Origin: Branchiostoma belcheri
Taxonomy: Eukaryota; Chordata; Leptocardii; Amphioxiformes; Branchiostomatidae
Direction of reading: 5' to 3'
DNA length: 64,000 nt
Assembly: GCF_001625305.1 (NCBI RefSeq)
Contig: NW_017803987.1
Coordinates: forward strand, 651,028 to 715,027
The number at the start of each line of letters is the position of its first letter. Positions within the stretch are counted from its first letter, which is position 1. The notes beneath the pieces are model-generated. The model was not told the DNA's origin. It ran no database searches and worked only from the letters and a program-made list of their open reading frames with translations. A program made the translations under genes and the position numbers. Positions 21,101 to 31,600 of this stretch are shown here, piece by piece.

Positions 21101-24100
21101 GTGCTCACGCGAGAGTACGGTCTAACGCGATTTCGCGAGATCTGCGCGAAAGCGAGGCTGGGGCTGATTCCAGTGCGGCCCTGCAAGCTTTACTACTGCG
21201 TCCACTGCAGAACCCAGCAGTTCGTCCTCTCCCACGGTAAGCTGCGCTCTTCAGTGATAAAATACTGCACGTGATTGTGTGACAGGACTTACCTTGCGCG
21301 TCGTTGCACCCCTGTTCGTCCTCGCCTCCCAGACAGTCTTCAGTGTCGTCACAGATCCATCTAGCGGGGATGCACGGATCACCTGACTCCGTCTCACACT
21401 GCAGCACACATTCTGCCGCCAAGAAAAATCAATGCATTAATGAACTAGAAAGGTAACAATTGCAAAGCAAATACATAATATTTACCTTCGCATATGGTCT
21501 GCTCTGTAAATTCTTAGTAGTACTCAACTCAAATTGACACATTCTTATATATGGTCAGACAGGAGTCTGAATCACTCCTGCTATAAAATTGCAACATGAT
21601 GTAACCCAACACTAGTTACCATGGTGACAGACGGTCATTGGCCTCATTGGTTTGGAGAAGGAGAGGAAACAGAGCAAAAACAATATGTTTTCCTTCGGTA
21701 AACATGATATAAAGGCTTTTCTTGTAGTTTTAGATCTGTGCCAATTGAAGATGTCTGTGAATATGTAAGGACAGCTAGTTTTTGTCTAAAGGGCACAAGG
21801 AAAGTGAAGCTGTTCGACTTACCCATTTTCTCGCAGTTGTCCTCGTCTTTTCCCGTTGAGCAGTCAATTATGCCGTCACAAGCTTGGGTGTCGTGGAACT
21901 TTTCCAACGCTCTCTTTCTCCTAATTACGGGTACTTGCTCGATGCCGCCGGAAGGAACGGGTACTTGCTCGATGCCGCCGGAAGGAACGGGTACTTGTTC
22001 GAAGCCGCCGGAAAGACCGGGCACTTGTTCGATGCCGCCGGAAAGACCGGGCACTTGTTCGATGCCGCCGGAAAGACCGGGCACTTGTTCGAAGCCGCCG
22101 GAAAGACCGGGCACTTGTTCGAAGCCGCCGGAAAGACCGGGTCCTGCTTGGATGTTGGATGGAGCCAGAGGTCCGGATTCAAAGCCGCCTACCGGGTCCA
22201 CCAGTCCGGATTCGAAGTCTTCGAGGGTATACCTACATTCGTTGAACTGACTGTCGATTTCTTCATCGCAAAGACGAGACAACAATGTTTAACATTAGTT
22301 TTATTTACAGAAATAAATGCTCCATGTCAATCCACCATGTCATTAATATGTTGGCACAAATGAAAATTCCAACCCACTTCTATATACAATTTTCACTCAC
22401 TTCTATTTACAATTCCAACCTACATGTACTCCTATTTAGAATCCTAACTCACTTCTATTTAGAAGTCGACCTCGCTTCTCTTTAGTGGCAGTGCCATTAA
22501 TTAGTCATGAAAGATTGATGAACTTACCATAACATCCGAGCTCATCAAATTTGACATTCGATACCACCCCGCACTCTGCTTCTAGTATTTCCTCACAGAC
22601 AGGCCTATGAAAGATATACGCCTATGAGTTTTAGTCCTTCTAAAAAGGAACTAATTTAAGTCCAGCTACAAAAATTATTTTAGAGTAGCAATATAGAAAC
22701 GATCCTTCTCTATTGTTTCGAGTGTTGGTCACTTACAAAAAACACTGGAAAGAAGGTTAAAATGGCTCATACACTAGAATGATGGCAAATGTCGTAAACA
22801 TCTCATGGAAACAAAGAATTTCAAACCGTGATCTATACAAGAATATGCCGCCGATTGCTGAAACAATACGGCAATGGAGAATGCATTTTGTAGGCCACAA
22901 AGATGCTTTCATCATCACCATTACAATCATCACATATTATCCTTACAGAGATGGAGCTATAATAACATCCTCCAGCACATTTTGTCATGATATCATATAT
23001 TCTGATAATCTATCAAAATGATAAAGCGAAAAGATGAATTTACTTGTTGCCGTGCTGGTACTTGCTCGGCACACATCTTCCAAGTAAGGAACAGAGTCGC
23101 CCCTTGGGTTGGCATCTCCCTGCACACAGCACTGCATGATCCGCACACCCTAGATGTTGGGAACAAACACCAAGTGTCATCAATCTAATATATCTATATA
23201 TACCCTATCCACATACAGGTAAACATGCCTGTCCTTGGTGCTGAACACCATTCACACACACCTGTCCTTGGTGCTGTGCACCATCCACACACACACCTGT
23301 CCTTGGTGCTGACCACCATCCACGCACAAGTAAACACACCTGATCTTGGTGCTGAACACCCTCCACACGCAGGTAAGCATGCCTGTCCTTGGTGCTGAGC
23401 ATCATCCACACACAGACAAACTCACCTGTCCTTGGTGCTGAACACCATCCATACACCGTTAAACACACCTGTCCTTGGTGCTGAACACCATCCACACGCA
23501 GGCAAACTCACCTGTCCTTGGTGCTGAACACTATCAGCCAAAACTTTCTTACCTTGCATGACTAGAACCTGGACTCGAAGGGCGACTTGGTTGTGGTAGG
23601 CTATCGGGTGGAAGCGAGTGCAACGTGCAAAAACTGGGTTGTCCAGGAGGTTACGCACATAGCGTTGGTTGTCCGTGTTACCTTCGAAAACCTGAAACGA
23701 GAAAGCACATTTAAAACAGCCTCCAGTTTAATTCTGGACTTCCAGTTTAATTCCGGACTAATTCCCATGTCTGTGCAGAATTCTGCAGAATTGTGTCCTC
23801 GGTGGCTACTACGCATACATATTTCTAACATCATTTTTACCTATACTTTACAATATTAGCCCATCTAGATATAAGGTTGCTGAGATATGGGAATTAGTCC
23901 GGAATCAAACTGAAAGTCTGGTATTAAACTGGAGGCTGTTTTAAGTAACATGTATGTCTAAAAATAGCCTGAAATCTGGTCTCGCCAGAATCATAATTAA
24001 GCCATACCGAAGTGATATTTTTGTGGTAAATTGAACTCACAATCATTTCGTCATCACTGTTTGTGTACGGTGTCCTTTTTTGGCAGTCCGGACTGAACTC

Positions 24101-24544
24101 TAGTTTGTATGACGTCACCCAGTGGTCCAGGTTGTACGCGCCCTGGGTGATGACGCCGGCCACTCGGTACAGTGCATCATGGGTAACCTGGAAAGAGCAA
24201 GTAAGGCCACACCAAATTAATTGTATGGATGATATCCTCTGAAGACCCACAAACTAGTGCGCGCGGGCGAATAAAAAAAATCCGGCCAAAAATAAAAATG
24301 CTACTAAGACCACAGGAATACAAAGCTGGTATTGTGAATTTGCAGCAGTACATATAGCGACGTACACAACAAGCCGGAATTTATGAATAGGCACTGTACG
24401 TATTTTACTGAGTTCTTGAGTCACTAGTCGTGGAGCTTTGGTAGCCTGGGTGCCATCCTCCAGAGTCACCACCTCCGTATTGTCGCTAACCACCATGGAA
24501 TACCCAGGCCTAGAGCCAGGCCAAACGTGATCTTTTTTTTTTAA

Positions 24545-24592
<48 letters not shown>

Positions 24593-25598
24593 NNNNNNNN
24601 NNNNNNNNNNNNGAGAGAGAGAGAGATCCCAAACAAAAAATCCTTAAGGGTGAAGAAGTAACGTGAAAACTACCTGCAACCATGGTATACTCCGGAGGGC
24701 GGGGTCCGGAGACCAGGCCGCCCCCTGCTGCTGCCCCCGCCCGTTGTTGAGCCGTGCCTGGTGCGGGTAGGATCCGTCAGTCCGCGAGGACGCGCTCATG
24801 TCGTATTCAGAGACCACTAGTGATGTGTAGTCTTCCTGCTCCAACCAATTGTCCTCGTCTGAAAATATACAGATACAGATTCAGACCATCTGTCACCTTC
24901 CTCAGAGCTATAATATTGGTTTTCTGTGTACTGGAACTAGGTGTTACATGCATATGGTTGACACTGTGCATTGGAGCTAGCTGTTACATGGTTCACTGAA
25001 GCTAAATGTTACTGTAACAAGCCTAATACAATTGTGACACATATGAGATAATGTCGTTTTCATGATACTAACCATTTGTGACGTAAACCTCCATGTTCAG
25101 GGCCACCCAGCCCTGGTAGCCTGTTGGGTACAGACGGATGTACCGTGCCGTCACAGGGTGGTCCAGGGGACGGCTCACCTTCCTGTGCCGGTCTCGGTTT
25201 CCTGGGAACACCTGGGCAAGAAATGGAGAAGGAACACTTCAAGACACTCCGCAGACAAAGGAAGGAGGTTCCGCAAGGTGGCGGGGGAGGCCAGAAGATC
25301 TGCACAAGTCTCGACCTAGTCTCGTGTTCTCGCGAGACTAGGTCACTCTGTGCGTGATCAATGATGTACAGAAGACATCGACAATTTGGAGGTATGTGTT
25401 TTTACCTTTATAAAAACGTCCCTGTTTGAGGAATATTCTACTTACTGTGATATACACGTGCGTTAGAATGGCACTAAACATGAAATGGTGTTGTTTTCCT
25501 TTATTACTTGAGCCTCAGAGAGTGAAGTTTTCGTTTCGCATTGTTTGTTTCTTTGTTTGTGTGGGAGTGTTTGTGGGTATTTGTATAATTGTATGTTA

Positions 25599-25632
<34 letters not shown>

Positions 25633-28600
25633 ATGTGTGTGTGCAGAGAGAGATAGGGAGAGAGAAGGCGTGTGTGTGTGCCTGTCTATGTGTGTAATTA
25701 TATGTGCCACAGTGTGTTTGTTTATGTGTGCACCCATGTGTATATTTCTGCACTGCAGGTCCTGTATGCGCTGCTAGATGGCGCACCTGCACGTCACCGT
25801 CCCTGCCCGTGTACGGCTCCCACCTCGCACCGTCCGTACTGAATGCCAGCGTGAATGACGTCACCCAGCTGAAATGCTCGAAGGACTGGCTGCCGCCACT
25901 GATGATCACGCCGGTCACATTGGTGGTCTTGCCGAAATCAACCTGCATCGAAAGGTATATTAGTCAATACTGTATCACGTCAGTATCATAAAGACTAACT
26001 ACGCTGACTATAGGTAACCTTGCATCCAGTCTATCGTGGTTGGGTGGTTTCTCTTCGGGGCTGCAGGAGCTCTTACCCGCCCGCCTGAGCTAGGTTCCCC
26101 CGGTAGGTCTTTTTTAACGGCGGGAGTTTGATTAGGTCCCATATGTGGTGGGGCGAAATCAACTCCTGGTACGGTCTGGAGAAGGTTGGGAGGACATGGT
26201 ATAGCTGCGCTCACTCGGTGGCTTCATTCAGTGGTTATAGCAACTGACAAGGCTTTATTACACCTTATTCACCAAATCCCTTTGGCCACACAGTTGTGCA
26301 AGCACTACAGCAGGAGGCTAGTCCACTGGCAGTGGTGTGTTTAACTCCCATACCCTTTCTCAAATGCTGAGTGCTAAGCACAGAAAGCTTAATGTTAAAG
26401 CTAGCAGGACCTGAATCCACTGATTCTCGGCCTCCCTCGGTGCCCAGCAGGACGTGGCGGTGAGGTCGCCCCCGAGTCGACCGCGGTACGCCGCGAACTC
26501 CGACTTCAACTCCGATGAGGCGGTGACGGCATGGTCGGGAATGTAGCGACTCGCCATGCCCACTGGGAATCCAGGGGGAGCAGGGTCTGTTAAGAAGAAA
26601 AAAAGTGATGTCAGACTTCACCCCATTGCCCATAATACTTTGCAACCCCACAGCCAAAGTTAGCAGCACTGAGAATATGTCTGGATACGCTGAATGACAG
26701 AATTCTAGAAGCACATGCACTCACACAAGTTCTACTGCAGTACCATAGAGAGTCACTGGGAGGCCCATGAACTTACCCTTCATTTTGCCGATATCTACCC
26801 TCATACCAAATATCATGCAGATAATTCTATAGCTTCTCGATCTCTAGTAAGGCCATGTTGATTTGATTATATGGATGACACTCTGGGAACCCCAAATCTG
26901 ATGCAAGCGTGGGAATAAAAAAATAGTTTGGCAAAAAAAGTTACCTTCATTATGTCATGAAGGTTGAACAAATGATTAAACACACAGAGTAAGATTTCAT
27001 TGGCGTGGTGAATGATAGACTCTTCATTTTCATCCCTTCACATTTTCTTCTTGTCCTTTGGAATGGATTTTAGCATTCTGCGACATAAATATCGTTTTCC
27101 AATATTTTCAATTTACGGCATATATTTGCTCATTTTGCAGCTACTTTGTAAGATTCACAGTATAGTCGAAATTTCTAATTTTTTCTTTGGATCGGACGAA
27201 AGTTAATGCGCGCGCGGATGTCATCTATATATATAATCACATCAACATGGCCTAATGCTGTTACAAAAAGCACACAAACGGCACTGAAGCCATGCCGTGG
27301 GCGTAGGTGATATATTAGTTACCTCCGCAGTCCATCTCGTCCTCCCCTCCGCTGCAGTCCTCCCGCCGGTTACACAAGTCGCGCTCAGACAGGCAGCTGC
27401 CGTCCGGGCAGCGGAACTGACGGGCTGCATTGCACCCTATGTGGACGCAGCATTTCATTACTCTTCTTCCTCAACGGAATTTGTTACTCCGTGAAGGAGG
27501 TCAGGACCTCCGGACGGAGTGTTGTGAGTAGCCGTTTTTTCGTGTTCGCAGCTAGAACACGGGGTTCTCTTTGTGTAATCGGCATGCAATTTTATACGCC
27601 GTCTGCGGGCATGCCCGTGATGATACACATCATATGCATGAATGTGTATTTTTGCCTTTGCTGTTTTCGCGGTCAATGTAATGTTTTTACATTTCATGCT
27701 ATAGATAAATTAAATTTTATTCTAGAAGGTAATAACCATTACTGTGTACAAATAGGTAAATATATCAAAGAATGAATAGCAAAGTTCATTCTTTGATCAC
27801 AACCATTTCTTTTCACAAGCCGACGTTTCGATGACCGTCTGTCATCTTCATCAGGGCAATTCTGACTGGTTTACTGTGCACTGACGCTAGATGTTACTTC
27901 ATAAACTTAGAAGTGAGCAACAGAGACCAGAAGTCAGTGTTAACTAACTGAAACATAATCTGGGGATTGAACAAAATGATATCCAAAAGTAATAATAATT
28001 GATAACAGATGAATAACTTAAATGAACTGAGCATAAATGAGATGCAATCCAAAATAATCATAATAACCAAACATAATTATAATACCAAATATTGCGTATT
28101 GTGTAACAACTAGTATTTCCTATTCCTACCTCCAATTGTACAGTTGATCTCTTCCTCTCCGCTCGGGCAGTTGGCAACCTCGTCGCAGACCAGGTACTGG
28201 GTCAGACAGGAGCCGTCGTCACACTGGAACTGCATGTCGTTACAGGGTCCTGTGACGGTGTGTACAGTCACCATATTAGAAACTGACACAAATATCTGGT
28301 AGTAATCTCCAAACAGATGTTGGGTAGATACATGTACAGGTGTAAACGGTTTCAATCCCTCTTCGTCTTCGGGATATTGAAATCGTAACCGACCTGTCGC
28401 TACTGCAATTTGCGGTGAAGGACTATCAGAAAAGTCGGTACTAGTCTGTCAAAACAACGGTACGTTTTCTAACCCCAAGATGAAGAGGGATTGTAAATGT
28501 TATGTTGCACCGTATGGTGACAGAAGAATTAAAGCCTCCATAGATGGATAGATATTTTTTCAGATAAGGATTTCAAGATTTCAAGCTCTTGCCCATCTTG

Positions 28601-31600
28601 ATTTATGAAGTTTCAGACAGATGAGCGGAGAGAGAGAGAGAGAAGGGGAGAGGAGGAGAGAGAGGGAGGGGGAGAAGGAAAGAGGGAGAGAGAGGGAGGG
28701 AGAGAGAGGGAGAGGAGAGGGAGAGGGAGAAGGAAAGAGAGAGGGAGAGAGATACAGACGGTCAGAAGCAGAGATAGAGGGCCTGAGCGGGAGAGCGGCG
28801 CCGGAAACAACACTTCACTCCCTTGCCCTGAGGTTTGACAAACAACAGATTGATACTAGGACAAACAGATTCCAACTTACGCTGGCAGTTCCTCTCGTCT
28901 TCCCGTAAAGAACAATCCTTGTCCCCGTCACATACCGAGCTGGGGTCGATACACTCACCGCCGGGACACTCCCACATCCTCCGCTCCTCACAGGTCACTG
29001 TAGACAAAAAAAAAACAGTGATTAACCCTTCCCCATATCTTTAAAGTTAGTCTCTACCAGACTAACAACGCTGGCTATATATACAGGAGAATATTTTCCG
29101 GGGGAATTTGGCTGCCCCGAAGCGCGGTACTTGAGGCCTGCTTGGCGGCCCGAAACGCTCTCGGCGCCGAAGGAATAGCGCTGAGCTCACGGCGGTCTGG
29201 TAACCAGGCTAGTACAAACGACGGTAAGGAGAAACTTACTGCATAACAGTTCGTCCGAGCCGTCCCCACAGTCGTCGATGCCGTCACAAATAGCAGCGGA
29301 CGGCACGCACTGGAGGCTGGTCTCACACCGGAACTCCGCACTGGTGCACTCTGTTTGGAGACAAGTGCACAGGATAGTCGTCGTGATAGTGTACAATACA
29401 AGGTCTGCACACGTGTTTGTATTTGTGTTACGTGCGTCTTGTGCATATTTCCATGTGCACAGGCGCTCGTGTGTGTCTCTTTGTGTCAACAAACAAAATA
29501 AGCAATTCCCTACTGAATGCATTGGCGGAATTTTTAGAATATTTCCAACCAATCGCAGAATTATACAAACGGCTCCGCCCCTGAAGCGTCGCCAAAAAAT
29601 AGCACGTCTCACCACAGCGCGCCTCGTCGGAGTCGTCGTCGCAGTCTTCCACGCCGTCGCAGCGGGCGGAGTCAGACACGCACATGCCGCTGCCGCAGGC
29701 GTACTCCCCGGGCAGGCACCACGGCTCCTCGGCCGCGCTCACTCCGCAGGTCTCATCCGAGCCGTCCCCGCAGTCATTCACCGCGTCACACACGCGAGAC
29801 CACGGCACGCAGATGCTCGAGGACTAGACAGACATCAAATGAATAGTTGCTTCTTAGTTGCAACCATTATTGGGATAGTTGCTACTTGAATGTGTCGTCG
29901 AGTGCCTAAGTAGCAAGCTATAGGGGGGCCTGCATGCCCTTTTTCGTAAGGCGTAATCAGGCCTTTTTATATAGTCGTCGTAATCTGTAGGCAGCCTCCC
30001 GAAAAATCAACGTAATCCGTAATAATATACCTGTTCTAAGGTAGCGTTTCTTGTGTTTATAGTTAAATAGCAATGATAGTTAAATTGCGAAGATTGATAA
30101 ACGGTAATTGGTAAAGAGACTAATGCCAACAGTTTTTAATGTGTAAAAAAAGTACTCAAATCAGCCGATCAAAATTATCAAACAAGAAGCCATAGGCGAC
30201 AATTCTCCGTGAAGTATTATATATTGCAACAAAAAGAAGTAGCCATTGGCGACAATTCTCTGTGAAGTGTGATAAATCGAACAAAGAAAAATTGTTTAAA
30301 CGCGCGTCGGCTCAGTCATCTTAAGACGCAACAACCAATCAGAGATGCGAGATGCCTACACGTGACGCGGGAAGGGCGCGCGATGCCCGAAATATTTTTG
30401 CGTCAATATTCAGCGCCGTGATTCAAGAGATTAATACCCGGAAACAATTTTTTTCTTGTTTTGAACGCATTAACATGCATTTACGCTAATCTAGTATGAT
30501 TCAGGGTTACTTTTTTTTTAACCTGCCATGGCCAGATTATCTAAAGATGTGTGTATTGTGTGTACAATCTATAGAAAGAGAAATGTACATCAGGTCCGAT
30601 CACCCGATTTTCACGTTTCGGTTTTTTGGACTCGGTTCATGAACGTATTTTGGTTTGGCTAATGGAATGTGCAAAAAAATGACTCCCGGGACTGTCTACA
30701 GGGAACACTCGCACATTCGCGGTGTATCAGGACAGCGCGACTGGTCGTCATTATTATGTGATACCCTGCATCAATTCAGCCGTAAGGCTGCGACTGCACG
30801 GGTACTGTTTGGACAATAAAAACCATTTATTATTATTATTATTATTATTATTAGCGCAGTAACAGTTGCATAAACGGACGAAACCATTTCAAAGAAATGG
30901 GGATGTTTCGAAAATAAGCATTTACTCCAATATCAAAACAGCTACGGTAAAAATAAAAAGACGTGCATCATCCCGGACATAATGCAACACCACATGCGAA
31001 ATTACACAGAAATGCGACGTACGGAAGAATGCGTTTTGGCTGCGAACATCTTCCAAAAAACTTGGCATCTCTTAACCATGGGCAAAAACATCTGGAACCA
31101 CTTATAAAAACCACCCCGTATCTGCATGAACTTTTTTGAACCCCACTGCTATTCCAAACAACGCGTTTTTCTGGACCATTCCAATTCGCCTCGTAATTGT
31201 AGGGGTGCGTCTGCGATATTACATTGACCGCGAAAGCAGCAACGGCAAAAATACACATTCGTGCATCAACACGGGCATGCCCGCAGACGGCGTATAAAAT
31301 TGCGTGCCGATTACACAAAGAGAACCCAGTGTTTTGACTGCGAACATGAAAAATCAGCCGATTACAACACTCCGTCCGGAGGTCCTGACCTCCTTCACGG
31401 AGTAATAAACCATTCATTCATAACCATAGTCTCCACCAGACTTCTTTTCAAGGCTGAATAAATCGTAGCAATCGGCCTAAAAGGGTATTAATTGGCAAGA
31501 GAAGGTAGCCGGCCAGAGAAGCTACATTTGCCCGCGAGAAGTCTGTATGAAAAGGCATAAAAGTAAATTCCCCTCATCTACGGAACAAGGACAGTAGCTT

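Noticed and set aside
23194..23658. CRISPR-like array of repeats and spacers
   Set aside because: Units are contiguous minisatellite copies with variable, related spacers in a eukaryotic intron; there are no cas genes.
25463..25787. Extension of gene B exon 9 beyond 25787 (His/Thr-rich)
   Set aside because: The open frame runs into a GT/CA microsatellite; the donor at 25786 restores the discoidin domain across the junction, so the extension is intronic.
27491..27775. 94-codon frame with RSGRSVVSSRFFVFAARTRG-like start
   Set aside because: Lies wholly in a dispersed repeat that has an inverted copy at 31203-31406.
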